Assembly: GCA_018806985.1 (NCBI GenBank)
Contig: JADANN010000094.1
Location: 62,001-126,000, forward strand
DNA length: 64,000 bases
Direction: 5' to 3'
From: Angiostrongylus vasorum
Lineage: Eukaryota; Nematoda; Chromadorea; Rhabditida; Metastrongylidae
The first letter of the stretch is position 1. Every line of letters starts with the position of its first letter. Position numbers and translations under genes: made by a program. Under the pieces are notes generated by a model that was given only the letters and a program-made list of their open reading frames with translations, had not been told where the DNA came from and did not search any database. Below, one piece after another: positions 1-13,215 of the stretch.

Positions 1-209
1 CCTTGATGGAAATATTAAACTGTTTCTCGTCTTTGACGGGTTAGCTGATTGATGAACCTTACTATTCACATCGCAGTAGAACACTAAAGAACGTTTCATC
101 CATTAGGGCTGGTGTTTCATTTTGGAGCTTTCAATACAGAAAACTAGTGGAGAGTAATGAAAGGTTCAATGAAAGTCAGTTTTTAAAATCTGGAGAATAA
201 TTTCAAACT

Positions 210-355
210 GAGGCAGACTTTGGCCAGCCTGACCTCGGGATTCCGGGGAACCACAATGGCTTAACCAGCAAATCTCCGAAAAATTGAGATTATGCTGGGG
301 TCCGCATAACCAGTGAGGACGGGCCGTTCAAGTGTCAAATAGGTAAGTAAGATTT
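210..355 (+). mobile_element. R3 repeat, 5'-truncated
   Basis: It starts abruptly at aggcagactttggccagc and runs to the shared 3' end (gagattatgctggggtccgc, gggccgttcaagtgtcaaat). Confidence 0.6.
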
Positions 356-531
356 CAAACTGGTTCGACCAATAAACCAGTGAGCTATGAAAAAAGAACT
401 TCTAGTAAAATAGGAATTAAGTTTGCAATATGCTGTTTAATTATGGTATTCTACTAAATGTGTTTGGCTTCTCACTAACGACATGATACTATCAAAAAAA
501 GCATAGAAAGGACAACATGAATCTCTACAAC

Positions 532-672
532 CTTGCTTGTGTCCTTAAAAACGGACGCCACACCAATGTAGATGTTGTCTTTAGTAAGGAATAGATCGTC
601 GATATACGCGATACTGTCGTTAATCTTCATTGGATCCTCGTGCTCAGAGTCCTTCGTACGCACGATAATCTC
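532..672 (-). CDS. Internal exon of an unidentified protein (47 codons, phase 0)
   Basis: The minus strand reads a polypyrimidine acceptor (ttaattcag), then 47 open codons, then a donor (AAG|gttgta). The peptide begins EIIVRTKDSEHEDPMKIND and ends with GVASVFKDTSK; its mixed composition is unlike the low-complexity ORFs around it. It is acidic in the first half and has a hydrophobic beta-strand-like segment (IYIGVASVF), as in an extracellular or globular domain. I do not recognise the family. Being phase 0 at both ends it could belong to the same minus-strand gene as the signal-peptide exons at 7516-7808, but 6.8 kb of repeat-bearing intron would lie between, so this is inference. The gene would continue past the left edge of the window. 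Confidence 0.55.
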
Positions 673-3138
673 CTGAATTAAAAAAGACTTTCCAGAAACA
701 AATGGGCTTCAGATATATGTAAATTTGTAAAACAGGATGAAAACTGACAAAGTAAAATCCAATCCGCAGCAAAGAGCACAACGAAAAGCTATTTTCGAAA
801 CACAAAAATGTCATTTGTGATTAGAACAAATTCTACCGTTCCATTTTTTTCTTTTTTCTTCTTTTTTCTTTCATTTTTTCCCTTCCTGTTTGCTCCAACA
901 TTAACTGTTTGCTTCAAAGCGCTTTACAAGCATGTACATTTAAGAAAACGAATCAATAGCGGATTAGCTGCGTAAAGAAAGGAGTTTTGAGAAACCCCAC
1001 GAAAATGGTGAGAATAGTCGTAAGTATAGAACATTAAGAGCAAAGACTTCAGTGAATTCAAACCGGGGATATGAGTTTTTTTCTGTAAAAGAAAAAAATG
1101 AGACAAACGGCTGTTCTTTTTGAAATACGCAACGGTAGTCGTTTAAACGTCAACCTGCTTCGTTTTAAGATCATGCTCTGCTCCGGGAGAATTCTGGTAA
1201 TGTAACTGGTAGTAAATCCGAAAAGCGAACCACGTTCCGGGTGTGAGACCGTCAAAGGAAAAACAACTGAAAAAAACTCTAAATATGATCTCGATAAACA
1301 AGGAAAAAACAAAAGAGGGGAAAGAGAATGAAGGATTTTAACTTATTATTTACTGCTTATTCTTTTTTAACAGGGTATATTGCGAATTTTGAAAGGATGA
1401 AGAATGTTTAAAAAACGATGAAGAATTTCTTAATGTCCACGAGTACGTCAACTGAAATTCCTATCGTTCTCTGAAAAGAATTCCAGGATTTTCGTCTTTA
1501 GTAAAATCATACGAATTGGTGCTAGTTCTCATGAAGCTATTCAAATATTATTTATCATAGTAATTGATCTGCTATGCCTCCAATAGCCAAAGAGAAATTA
1601 GAGCGACACTATTATTTGCAGTCCAAATTAAGCATTGCAACCTTCAATGCCTAACCGAACAATCTTTACGAAAAATCCCTAACTCATTGGTAATTTGATG
1701 GTTTGGAAACATTTTCCTCACTTGGCACTGTAGTTTCGAGATAACCGTACTAGGACTATCCCAATTCATCATTAGAACTGTAGCCTGAAACTAGTGTATC
1801 TGAGGAAGATTTTTCCACTTTGCAAATACGTTGCTTTACGTTTGTCTAGGCTTTTTGGAGAGAAATGTGAAATTGACCTAAATTCTGAGCGTGGAGAAGT
1901 TGTCGGTGGATGGACTTTACGCTGCACATCGCCGTTTGACGTCTAGTAACACTTCCCAGCAATCACAAGGATATTAACCGTTGAGGCTAAGGTGGGCGAA
2001 GGTTGATTACTAGCTATAGCAACTATTGTGCACATTTAAGCTCCATCTCAAGAAATCGTTTTTCCTTTTCGGCCTTTGTTGATATAATTACCAACACTTA
2101 AATCGGATCGTTTGATACTCAAACTGTAGTGAACTACTGCATAAAGGATAACTGATGTAAAATTTTCGGATTTGTGGAATTGAAGAGCATGATCCTGACT
2201 ACTATATTTTCTAAATCGACATCCCAGCCATCTGAATACAACCACTGTATGTCTTATGGAGATCAAGGAATGCTATTTGGATAGACATCACTAATGTTCC
2301 TGGACAGTCAAGGTCACCTACACAATTACTGTAGTGCTTTTGCATTTATATTTGCATGACCTGCTGTCGCCAAGTGTGTGGATCCTTGTGAGTACCATTG
2401 AATTTTAGTCGAATGCATTCTGTCTGAAATCCAGCAGTAACTCTGCTGGAGTGATTCAGTTCTGTACTGCAACCGGTCGTAGGCGTTCATAGATCGGTAC
2501 AGGCTTTTACGACACAAGTCTACTACTAATTATCCGACTCCCGAAGAATGCAGAAATTGTTTGGAACATGGATGGTCAAACCAGTTGTAGTGCGTGTATA
2601 GCTCAGCACGTCTGAGCAATGCGTTCCCACCCCGGAAACCTGTATACGATGTACAAACGCAACATTAACAACACCATGAATAGAGGTTGGAAAAAATCAT
2701 GGGGTATATTGAGAAGTTCAGACGTCGCACACGTGCTGCATTTAGAAGCGAAACGGTTTCACCTTAGCTTGAAGTAATCTAAGTTTGTTCGATACATATC
2801 GATCCATTGGGCGCTGCTGATTAGTGGCATATCACTAGTGTAGTTTGCATAGATTCTTTGTAATTGATGATTGTTTTCATCGGTAACCATCATGAAACCT
2901 CTTAAATAGTAATTTTATGGTTTTTTTTGTACAAAGGCGCATTTTCGTTTTTTCTTCATAAATTCACTGTCTTGCGTTACGTATTCGACGTCATTATAAC
3001 CGAAGCAATAAATAAAGAACTTTCCAGCCTCATCAAACCATAATTGCTTTAGCTTTTTTTGGTACTGCTGAGCTGCAGATAATAAAAATTGCTATGATTA
3101 ACTACTAATTAAAAAAGAGGATAAGCATTGAACTGAAA
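673..3138. other. No recognisable gene
   Basis: AT-rich sequence with a T-rich tract at 840-890. I see no supported exon, RNA or repeat family. Confidence 0.5.
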
Positions 3139-3421
3139 AGCTCTCGGCGTTGATCAATCCCTGAGGGATGCGCCATGCATTCGACTTCATCAAGCATCAT
3201 TGGAGGTCATTGAATGCATATCTGGCCTTTACAATGACTCGCGGTAGCCTATCGATATATCAAGCCATCGCTACTATCTTCCCAGACAAGTCTAGTACAA
3301 ATTTGCCGACTCCGGAAGAATGAAAGGCTTGGTGAGCCAAGGACGCGGACCGATCCCACCTGTCGTTCTGTGGGACTGAGCGTCGCAAGGCGCCTCCGAC
3401 CACTGTGCCACACGCGCCGTT
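3139..3421 (-). mobile_element. SINE-A copy (tRNA-derived, about 280 bp)
   Basis: Read on the minus strand, the element begins with a tRNA-like head (a TGGCACAGTGG-type A box followed by gaggcgcc), continues through tcattcttccggagtcgg and gacttgtctgggaagatag, and ends ttgatcaacgccgagagctt. The same layout recurs about 18 times in the window, mostly on this strand. The A box and a GGTTCGATTC-type B box are polymerase III promoter features. Confidence 0.75.
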
Positions 3422-3641
3422 TAACTGTTAATTACTGAATACAATTAATTACCTTGACATACAAAAAAAAGTGTGTGAAAAAATGTAACCATGGACTCAA
3501 AATTTAAACGCTTTTATTTGTATTTCTAGCGAAGGAAGGTGAAACCAAAACTATCGGAAAAAATTACGTCATGAAAAGAACAAAAAACTGAAAGAAAACA
3601 TATCCTTTCGTAAAAGTTGACCTTACGAGGTGAATATTTCA

Positions 3642-3977
3642 CTAAAAACAGGAAAAAAGCCGTTTGGAAGATGATGGATCAAAGTCGCGTTGTTGTGTTT
3701 GATAGGAAGTGATCATTTTAGTTGTTTCTCTTTTCGGATATTTCGTCTTCACGAAAGATTCTGTGAGTCCCAAGATTATCTGCAAATAAAACGACTCTTT
3801 GTTTGCTGGCTTCGTAGGTTTGTTTTTGTCGGCAATCAGGAGAAGGCCGTTCCACGGCACCCCAGGTGGGTCCGGTATCATCATTACCAAACAATCATCT
3901 GCCATTTCAGATTGATCTGAGGAAGGTTTGCAGTTATCCAGCCAAGTTTTTTCAACTACAGCGCCGTTTCTAACCAC
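3642..3977 (-). CDS. Possible exon or retained coding segment, unknown
   Basis: An open frame of 111 codons with balanced composition (EKTWLDNCKPSSDQSEMADD, then a Pro-rich stretch PDPPGVPWNG) stands out from the surrounding low-complexity ORFs. An acceptor-like ttag lies at its 5' side and several gt sites lie inside, so only part may be exonic. The spacing of WLDNC and DDCLVM faintly recalls C-type lectin folds, but that is too weak to call. It lies on the same strand as the exons at 532-672 and 7516-7808 and could be part of the same gene. An RNA read or a conserved homologue would be needed to accept it. Confidence 0.25.
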   Translation of the reverse strand: MVRNGAVVEKTWLDNCKPSSDQSEMADDCLVMMIPDPPGVPWNGLLLIADKNKPTKPANKESFYLQIILGLTESFVKTKYPKRETTKMITSYQTQQRDFDPSSSKRLFSCF

Positions 3978-4830
3978 AGAATTTACTCATTTTGAGCTTC
4001 TAAGCAGGAAATTCGAGTAGATGATGTGACTCTAGTAAGTGAACCATTGCTGAACATCACCATTTTGTGTCGTTCGTAAATTTCAGCTTATCACGAAGCC
4101 ATGTCGGGACAAATAAGTACGTCAATACGTGGAAATATCGAATAGCATCGAATTGTGTGCTCATTACGACAAACATACCATTGGATGTCATTCGGCTAAA
4201 CAATTCACATTAAGCCAAATAGGATGCGGACAGGGGTCAACAAACGATTTTAGTGGACCGATGGCCTGCAGTCGACCGCGAGGGGAGGCAGATCGTCAAC
4301 GCGATGTCGCCACAATAAGAGCGACATCCGGTCCTTTAATAAGGACAAATCAACCCTTTAATACGATGATGTCTCGTCTCGAACAATAATCGCATAAGTA
4401 TTGGGATTTGATGCGGAAGAATAACAATGTCGCTCAATTCTATGATGATTGCCGGAACGAAGTAGGAAGAGAAATCGCCGAAGTATACGACTGAGAAAGG
4501 TAATTGATGCTGACGGTAGAATGAAATGGAATGTCTACGAAAAATAGCGCTATGATTTAACTTGGAATCGTTTTCAAGCCTGCTCAGATAGTGCTATGTT
4601 TCAGAATAAAGAAAGTTGACCAGTATCCCATATACGGGCGGATTTTGAAGTTTTGAAATGATTTCGAATATGTAATGTGTTTCTTCTATATCTAATATAG
4701 GACAGTCATTCATTTAAGATTCTTACGCCTCTGTTGTAATAAATTTATGCTAGCTGGCTCACCACTATTGTATCTTTCAACTTTAAATGACCAGCCATGC
4801 CCACTGAAAGAATTCGAAACCTACAAAAAC

Positions 4831-4880
4831 CTTTGCATGGGTTTCAAATTTCGCCACTTTTCCACTGAAGTAATTTTGTG
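4831..4880 (-). CDS. Possible 50-nt micro-exon
   Basis: The minus strand has an acceptor (ttatttcag), 16 open codons (HKITSVEKWRNLKPMQ) plus two bases, then a donor (AAAG|gttttt). The peptide looks protein-like, but the length is short and the phase (0 to 2) does not match the phase-0 start of the exon at 532-672, so an extra exon would be needed between them. Low confidence. Confidence 0.2.
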
Positions 4881-5200
4881 CTGAAATAACATTAATAATC
4901 GTATGTATCGCTTGTAGAGCTGTTAATAATTGGAAAACCCAAGCTTGTGGTAGTAAATAGTTTCGAGTAGTCATTGATGTATTTCAGAGTGGTTTTGAGG
5001 GTTCCGTTAGAAAGAGTATCAGTTTTTTTCGTACAGAATGTTTTATTATAAGTGACACTACAGGGAATGATCTCAAGGCTCCCAAATTACACTTCTTAGC
5101 CATGATGAGACATAAACCATTAGGAGAATTCCAATGCGTACGAATACAATAATAATATTAGTGGCAATAGGGATGACAATAATAATAAAAGGATGGATAA

Positions 5201-5468
5201 AGCTCTCGACGTTGATTAATTCCTGAGGGATGCGCCATGCATTCGACTTCATTAAGCATCGTTGGAGGTGGTTGAACGCATATCTGGCCTTTACAATGAC
5301 TCGCGGTGGCCTACCGAAGTATCGAGCCAATGTTGCTATCCTCCCAGACAAGTCTGGTACCAATTTGCTGACCCCGGAGGGATGGAGAGCTTGGTGGGGC
5401 GTTGGCGTGGTGATCGATTCCACATGTGTGTTGCAGGGCACCTCCGACCACTGCGCCACACGCGCCCA
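5201..5468 (-). mobile_element. SINE-A copy
   Basis: A near-complete copy. The head on the minus strand reads gtgtggcgcagtggtcggag; the body includes tccctccggggtcagcaaat; the tail is in ttaatcaacgtcgagagctt. An adjoining ataataataat tract (5469-5484) on the head side suggests a simple-repeat insertion site. Confidence 0.75.
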
Positions 5469-6509
5469 CAATAATAATAATAATATGAAGAGGTCCACAT
5501 TATAGCCATCACGTTGTGGTAATTTACTTTGCAACGGTACAGTAACTACGTAGTGGAAGAAAATACCGCACATAAATCTGCAACGGAGAAGGCTAACCAC
5601 TATCAGGATCACTTAAGCCATGAATGAGTTGGACACTTCAATCTGAAAACGCAGCTAAGAATAATGACAAGCCTCTTTGAAACCCGGAAAGCTAACCCTC
5701 TTGATTAAAAAAAAGGCCATTAAAATAAAGAGGTTTCTTAGTGAAAGTGTCATCTTGGTCTTCAAATCCCTTTAGCCATCGTGAGAAACCATCCCACGGG
5801 GCAGCTTGGTTCCCACTCGAGATAACGATTAACAACACTATTTTCATTTGTACCCTTTTATGATGTAGTAATCATGTGTTTTTGTTATTACGTTTGCTTA
5901 GAATCCATTAGATTTCGAAAAACAAGATCTGTAAGTTAAGGAGAATGTGAAAACGACTACTGTCGTCAGTGAATTAAGTCAAGTCAATGGATGGTTTTTC
6001 AAGTATTTCAGTGAAATACACTTCAAAGTACAATAAGTCGATATCTCCTAAAGAACGACTTCATGGAATTTTTGCCTTGTTTCGCGTTGCCCTTAGACGC
6101 ATATAACTGTTCCCGATGGAGAAGCGACGTACTGCGTTTCCCATTTTTAATTGCCACAGTTCTCACATCTTAGCATACGAAATTTTACAGAAAGCGCACC
6201 CTATAACAATCCTCTAGTAATCCAGCTACATGTTCAATTTCTTCCATGAAATTTAAGGGACACTTAGACCAAATAGGACAATTGGCGTGGGTGATGAATA
6301 TGTTCATTAAAATTATAAAAGTGAAGTAGACGAATAACAAATGAAACGAGAAATCGTTTCACACAGTGCTCGAATGACGCTGAAAGGTCTCGCCTTGTTT
6401 TCACGCCCTGCCTTTCAAATGCCAATGAAAAAATAAGCAGATCGGCAATAGCACAATATTTTTCACTCATAAGATAATATACTTATATTTAGAAAACACG
6501 AATAGTTAT

Positions 6510-6511
6510 AC

Positions 6512-6552
<41 letters not shown>

Positions 6553-6553
6553 G
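6510..6553. repeat. TA dinucleotide repeat
   Basis: catatatatatat and related units over about 44 bp, interrupted by one tg. Confidence 0.9.
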
Positions 6554-6824
6554 TATGTAGTATAAGTATGTACTAAAATCTGTGTAAGAGAAAAAACATG
6601 TGAGCCATAATACACAGAGCACAATGATATATTAAGTAAAGGAGTAGGTCGAGCAAATTTTTTGCCGAATAAAGTAATTTAATGGGAAACTTCGTAAGCA
6701 CCAGGAATTGTCCTCTAGCACCATCTTTGGCACGAAGTAATTTTTCCATCTTTCACATCATTTTCACCATTTTTTCCTATGTTTGATTTCCGCATTTTAT
6801 TTCGAATTTCGCATAATTGAAATT

Positions 6825-7232
6825 CTTCAGGGCTTTGTCTCTTTCCCTCCCTACGGTCTACCGCCTCATGATGGCTAGGAGGTGTTCCTGGGTGTCGGAC
6901 CGCGATGCACAGCGAAGGATTCATCCTCTGGCAGGGTCTCCCAAGCTGAGAAGGAATCCGACGTTTCCATCAGGAAGCCTAGCTAGGGTTAAACCAATAT
7001 CGTGATCCACGACCTTCCTGGTATGCAACTCGCATGGTGGCAAATCTCCCTCTGATCCACAAAGGTTACGACTGCCTGTGGTGGTGAGGACCTGAAGCAG
7101 ACTTTGACCAGGCTGACCTCGGGACTCCAGGGAACCATAATGGCTTAACCAGCAAATCTCCGAGAAAATGGAGATTATACTGGGGGCCCGCACAACTAGT
7201 GGGGACGGGCCATTTAAGTATTCAAGGAAGTA
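6825..7232 (+). mobile_element. R3 repeat, long copy
   Basis: From ccctccctacggtctaccgc and tgggtgtcggaccgcgatgc through cgcatggtggcaaatctccc to a tail of two AAGTATTC units. Four longer copies of the family run through the same 3' block with different 5' starts. Confidence 0.65.
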
Positions 7233-7515
7233 TTCAAGTTTGTTTCTTCTCTCTCTGATGCGTCTGGGTACCAAGGTAATTATTATGCCGTTCATTTAAA
7301 AGCGGAACTTCCCGTGACAAGTGGACACTAGAGATGTCTCTACTTGGCAACACTTTCTTAGGTGTGAAATCAATGTCAAAAATTATAGGTTGCTAGGAGG
7401 CTGATTAGCAATAAGCCGACTACAAGTTAAAAAACATCATTGTGCACCGAATACGACGAATAGTATGGAAAGAAAGGGAAACCATGCTTGTGAATGCACT
7501 GTATAAATGACTCAC

Positions 7516-7808
7516 CTGGTCTCGTGTGGATCCTTTCAGTTGCGTCTTACGGTATTCTATTAAACGATCCAAGTCGAATATCTGTATCGACATGTCAAAA
7601 CTGCTAACGTTTCCACCCTAATAAGTAGTAGTAGCAGTTTTCCTTCTTGATTTCAGTAGTCCATTCTGATTTAACGAAGAAGAAAAGAAACCTTAATCAT
7701 TCGAATCACCAACGAGACGTCAGTCACCGATGCTGGCTCAAAACGTGCAACGGCTTCAGTATACGGTGATGACGCGTAGACTATGAGAATAAGGATCTTC
7801 ATTAGCAT
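7516..7808 (-). CDS. First two exons of a secreted protein (signal peptide)
   Basis: Exon 1 (7692-7808, 39 codons) starts MLMKILILIVYASS, a hydrophobic run with Ala/Ser residues typical of a cleavable signal peptide, and ends at a donor (AAG|gtttct). Exon 2 (7516-7617, 34 codons) follows an acceptor (ttattag) and reads GGNVSSFDMSIQIFDLDRLI and on to a strong donor (CAG|gtgagt). All junctions are phase 0, so the exons join cleanly; the 74-nt intron is short, as is common in nematodes. The mature part has alternating hydrophobic and acidic residues (SIQIFDLDRLIEYRK) but no motif I can name. The start is the first ATG of the leader; a second in-frame ATG follows two codons later. The protein is probably exported. 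Later exons, possibly including 532-672, lie at lower coordinates. Confidence 0.6.
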
Positions 7809-8464
7809 TTTCTCATGTGTGCTGAAAGAAAATGCACTAAAATGATATGGATCCCATTAACACTCAACGTCGTAAAATAACGATCATGGAGGCGAAAGTA
7901 TTATGAACGGAAGGTAAGGGGAAAGTCAAACAAAGAGAATACGAAATTACAAAAAAGAAAAAACGCCTTCTGCCAAAGAAAGTGTCAAAGAGAGAAGGAA
8001 AAAAAGTCGTACGTCCACTTCTAGTCAGAAGAAGAATATAGATGAGTGCTTGAAATATGCAGCTACATGAAAGGCCGAGATATCTATTTGGACCTTCAGG
8101 CCCCGTCGAGACATATCCTTCTATCGGAATCGACGATGTCATTCAATGGGGGCGGAGCCTCTGTCATTTAAACCCATTACTTGTTCAACAACTGCAATTG
8201 TTAGATGTTGATGACATCTATCGCAATAAAGTCGAAATGAAAAAAATGAAAACAGTTTTCGTGTGAGTAAATCTCTGAAGGAGAAATAGAAAAAAGTATT
8301 ATTATTGCCATTGCTATATTCTTGTCACTATAAGAGAACATCGGTAGAATTGTTTATAGACAAGTGATGATTTTTAAATCGCTCATTTGACATCTTTCAG
8401 TCTGTAAACGTTAGTATAATGTGATTTTAAATGTGACATCGAAAAAAACCATGTGTAGTTAAAA

Positions 8465-8710
8465 AAATAGAACTCGTGTTCTCAGAGGTTAGAGGCCGCT
8501 GGCGAAAGCGCGTGGTCACTGGTTCGATTTCATACCGAGGACGACGTAAGTCCTCCACCTTCTTGGGGTCGGTAAACTGGCAGACCACTTGTTTTGAAAG
8601 ATGAAAGCACTTACTTTACGCACTGTAAGGCCCTGTTGTAGTCCAAATACGCATTCATTCACCTTTGCGATGGCTGACGGAATTGACCACTGACGGAATT
8701 GATCACCACC
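8465..8710 (+). mobile_element. Family D tRNA-like SINE
   Basis: The head has cagaggttagaggccgctgg (A-box-like) and ggtcactggttcgatttca (a clear B box), then a body (ggggtcggtaaactggcaga, later ttgtagtccaaatacgc) unlike SINE-A. I see only one copy in the window. Confidence 0.4.
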
Positions 8711-10762
8711 AAAGGCTATGTATTGTATCCTTTATTTTAAAAGATTTAAATGATTCAAAAAAATTAAAATTTCAACGTTATTGTATTTATCGTACTGATT
8801 CCATCGTATTTATTACGTAGATTCTCTATAATGATATTGACTGTTTTGGAGACAACGAAGTTATTTGTTATATTTTTGTTATTCCCCTTCTATCTGGCTC
8901 CTATGAGCCATTCGAGCAAACGCAACTTGTTCCAGACTTCTTTAATTTGCGATAAAATCGTTGCAAGACAACGAGGCTAATCAGGAATTTGTCATATTCT
9001 TCATATGCATCATCAACACGATTTCTTTCATATCGAAGTGAGTAGTGCTATGAAAGAAAAGCACAGGCGAAAAGAAAGAAAAAAACAATGGAGGCCATGA
9101 AAGACAAGAAACAAGGGAACTAAAAAGGAAGGGAGTGGATTGTAAACAAAAAAAGCATAAGACAGAGAAAGGAAAGAGGGGATTACGGCCAAAAAGAACG
9201 AATGGAAAAAGGAAGATGAAAGATAGATCACCGACGAAACGTTCCATCGTGTCTATTTAGGAACGCCATTTTTTTTACAACACTAAAAAACCTTCTATAG
9301 CTCCGCCTAAAAAAGGGTAATTGAGAAATCGGAGATTTTGTTTTGGCACGGTAAACTCAGAACGACTCCATTTCCATTTGTCATTACGCTTGTATAAAAT
9401 CAACGCAGAGAAACTAAGGGAAAATAATTTATCGTTTGAAATGAAAAATCTTAGCGTTCGTGTGAAGCATTCTGACGAGCTCAAAACGACTGTGTGAAAA
9501 ACGTTCATTGTTAGCAAAATGTAATTATGGAAATCTCTTAACAACAACAAACATTGAATCGTAGAGTAGTTCCAATGTGTATAAGCACTTTTTCAAGAAA
9601 AAAAGAGAAGTCATTAAGAAACTCATAGAAACGTTTCCAGTCGCCCTTCTCAATGGTTTGTCACAATGCCGTAGAACGGCGGTGTTATGATGTGACAAAC
9701 TTAGAAGTACGGCGTGGACTTGTACAATCAAGGTGATCCATGCTGCGCAAGAGTTCGCTATCGCCATCCTGAAGCCCAGCCATGAGTAAATCATAGCAAG
9801 GAAACATCACCTTACAATAGGAAACTTAGTCGTAAGGCAGCGAATCTACCTCTAGCGCAGAATGGCCAGTGAATGTCTGCGGTGAAGAAGCGGCTTTCTC
9901 AGGACAACAGTGGAAAGGGTTTTCTTCATTCAGAAACATTCAGTAGAATAGAGACTATTATATTATTATACATCAAATAGGGATATTGTCACAGGTCTTC
10001 ACACAGTTTTGTACTCATCTATGAATTGTCGTATTACATTACGTTTAGTAGTTACTACAGTGAATTAATGAAATTATCTTGACTATGCCATGCCTGTCAC
10101 CTTTTTTTAATTGAACAAACACAAAAAAATGGCTAACTAAGTAATTAACAACATATTCAATAAAAAGTTCGTTAAGCTCAAAGACGCTTGGCGATTGGTT
10201 AGATAAGAGAAAAAAATCAATAACCCATTCTTTTTATTGGAAAATACAACGCTGTACATCGATCTCAGTAACAAGCAATATCAACAGCATCAATGTATTT
10301 GTAATACGAATTATTGTAATGAGGAGAAAATGAAAAGAAATAGGCAATTATACATTCGCAAGCCCGTTAGGAGGTAATTAGACGGTACCTTCTATTGGAC
10401 GAAACACGTGATTCGTTTTTCAGTACGGCTTTTTAACGATTCATGGGAAGAAAAAATCGAAAGGCAAATATGAAAATTACATAGAGAAATAGCACTAAAT
10501 TAGAAGTTATAAGGTATAACCTACTTGCACAGTGAAAAGCTTTAGAATGTAGCTGTCTATTTGCCAAACGCAGGCAGTCTCACTGATGTCACTATCGCAT
10601 TTCGATAATGAAGACTTAGAAAAAAGCAGACTTTGAAGACTCTCAATGAAATGTTCATCGAGGCATTAAATTACACGCTAATTAACATCTTTATGAACTT
10701 GTGTTAACGGTAATAATAACATCCTGAAAAATTTACACCTGTACATATAAATATATATAAAA
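8711..10762. other. No recognisable gene
   Basis: A purine-rich tract (9045-9240) and short ORFs on minus. The ORF at 9525-9794 (MAIANSCAAWITLIVQVHAV) has a signal-peptide look, but no splice context I can trust. Confidence 0.45.
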
Positions 10763-11046
10763 AGATAAGGATAAGGCTCTCGGTGTTTATCAATCCCTAA
10801 GGGATGCGCCATGTATTCGGCTTCATTGAGTACCCATGGAGGTGATTGAATGCGTATGTGGCCTTTTACAATGACTCGCGGTGGCCTATCGATGTATCGA
10901 GCCAGTGCTGCTATCCTCCCTAGACAGCTCTGGTAGCAATATCCAGACCCCGGAGGGATGGAAGGCTTGGTTGGCCATGGGCGCGGAGATCGATTCCACG
11001 GGTGTGTTGCAGGACGCCTCTGACCACTGCGGCACACGCGCTCATT
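10763..11046 (-). mobile_element. SINE-A copy
   Basis: The same body and head as other copies; on the plus strand it starts ctctcggtgtttatcaatcc and ends ccactgcggcacacgcgctc. Confidence 0.75.
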
Positions 11047-11059
11047 AAACATATACAGT

Positions 11060-12290
11060 AAATAAATATAGTACAAATATGTACACGTATTCAGAGAATA
11101 GCTGTCTGAAGGCCTGAGCTCATTATTAACGAGACTACGCAGTGACGGACGCGTCACAGATAGAAACGTTGTTAAAGATACTACACACTTAAAGTGAGGA
11201 GTAATTTGATCCAGAAGATGAGCTCTGGGTCCCTTTGTGATGCTTTTGAATTAGTTTATACTTAACGCATAAATATAAAACACCAATAGTTACTGGATTT
11301 ATAAATTACACGCCAATTCAACCAAGTCTGCAATCAAGAAGATAGGTAGATGAGAAGGAACAGTCGCCATTGTCGCCTATGGAAAAAAATTCCAGTGGGC
11401 GACTCATTTTCAGCAGTGGCAGAGGCAAAATTCAACTATCTAATTCCTTTAATGCAATTTGGTAAAGTGCTTAATAAACGCACGAGAAAAGATCAGGATG
11501 AATTTCCAGTTTTACACAGTGTAAAAAAGGCATTAAAATGAAAAAATATGACAAAAGACATCATCCTACCAACGCAGAATTCGAAAGCCCAGGCTTGCAG
11601 ATCAGATTACAGAAAGACTATGACCCTTCCTTCCCTACGCAGAAGGTGGAAAGTTTTATACCTTATATTCATGTTCTACTTGTTAACTTTTTTCCTTACC
11701 AAGTGAATTCATCATTGACATAGTCACACTTCATATAAAGAAACACTCTCACAGTGGTTATTTAGAGAAATGATGTGCTTTATGTAATTCATAGCTATGT
11801 TTTCGATTTCTCGTTAAGATCGTGGAAATGGCCTTACGAGGCACAAAGTTCGTTTGACGTTTTTTAAGTTTTGATGAGGGTGGAGTGTCGTTTGATTTTT
11901 TGAAGGAAGAGACGCTTGTGTCTAAGACATTGCCGCTTCATCTGTCAGTGTAGGAGGAGAGGATGTTGAACTGGTGAATGGACACCTAGCGAAGAAAAAA
12001 AGTGAAAAATGACTTTAAATGGCAACATCAGAGCCCTTAAAGTTCAAGTTAACGTACGATAAAAGAAAAAGATTCCTTTTTTGGAACGAAATAGAACGTT
12101 TTTTATGAAGTATAAAAGAAAATCCTCAATAAAACCAAGGCATATTGACAGCGCTGAAAAAAAACCAAATGAATTGATTTCCACAGTTCTCTTCAAAAAG
12201 GGTTAGAATTCTCAACAAATACAGAGCGAAGTGTACAGTTGCATTTTTCGTAATGAATCATATATGATTCACATACCAATAAAAGTGGTC
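11060..12290. other. No recognisable gene
   Basis: Short ORFs only; no conserved motif. Confidence 0.5.
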
Positions 12291-12294
12291 TCCA

Positions 12295-12530
12295 ATGTTA
12301 ATTCATTATTCGCTGCTTACTAGAATTTTTTCATGGCAGGGTATACAGGGTACTACGTGAAACACAACCATAATGATGCCGAGATATTCGCAAAACTCTG
12401 GTGTCTGCAGTGAGGATCGAAAACGCAGTTGTCTGCGGTGGAGATCGAACACGCTATTTCCCTTTTCGGGTGCTAACGCGTTCACCACCACGACATGTGG
12501 GTCCTTCTGTTTCGCCTGTTTCTCAACTAT
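12295..12530 (-). mobile_element. Family B repeat
   Basis: On the plus strand it runs from ttcattattcgctgcttact through catggcagggtatac, gatgccgagatattcgcaaa and ctgcggtggagatcgaacac to tgtttctcaac. On the minus strand this gives an A-box-like TGGTGGTGAACGCG followed by a B-box-like GTTCGATCTCC. It contains a local duplication of the tctgcagtgaggatcg segment. Confidence 0.6.
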
Positions 12531-12879
12531 GATTTGCTTTTCACTTTTAAACGAAGAAATCCCAGCTAGTATCGAAAATTTTAATTGAAATAACAATTAC
12601 TAGAAGCGAAAGAACTTTTCCTGGATGAAATATGTTGTTCTACTAAAACGCAATTAAGACATTTTAAAGCTGGCAAGATGCTTCCACTTTTTTATCGTCA
12701 AAGGTCGAAATTTAAATAGTAAATCAGTGGTGGAAACGGGATTCCGAGAAGCCAAACCCTGATGGTGTTCCTTAACGACTACGCCTGTCACGTTTTTTTT
12801 TCAAAATTTTTTAAAAATTCCATCTCTCTTTGAACTCTTTGAAAGTTTTAGTTTTGAAGAGGCTGTAGCTGAAATCACA

Positions 12880-13215
12880 GTGTTAACTTTCTATCTGCTG
12901 CCTACTACAATTTTTTCACGGCAGGGCATTCTGTGAAATACAACCATAATGATGCTGAGATATTTGCAAAAATCCGTACCGCAGGTGTCTGCGGTGGGGA
13001 AAGAACGCGCTATTATCATTTCCGAGGGCTAACGCGTTTACCACTTCTGTATGCGTGTCCATCGTTTCACCTGACTCTCAGCTAGTTTTCTGTCTACCTG
13101 TGCCATCACCAATCATCCATATACGTGGTTGATCTAAGAAGCACAAATCGGTATTGAACGCAGTTAAGCTAAGGCTGCGTTCCGGAGCTTTGTAAATATC
13201 TCAGCATCATTCTAA
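12880..13215. mobile_element. Family B repeat, minus copy with short inverted partner
   Basis: The minus copy (12885-13090) keeps ctacaattttttcacggcag and gtgtctgcggtggggaaaga. At 13165-13215 a plus-oriented piece (cgttccggagctttgtaaat) faces it, so this may be another inverted pair with one damaged arm. Confidence 0.5.
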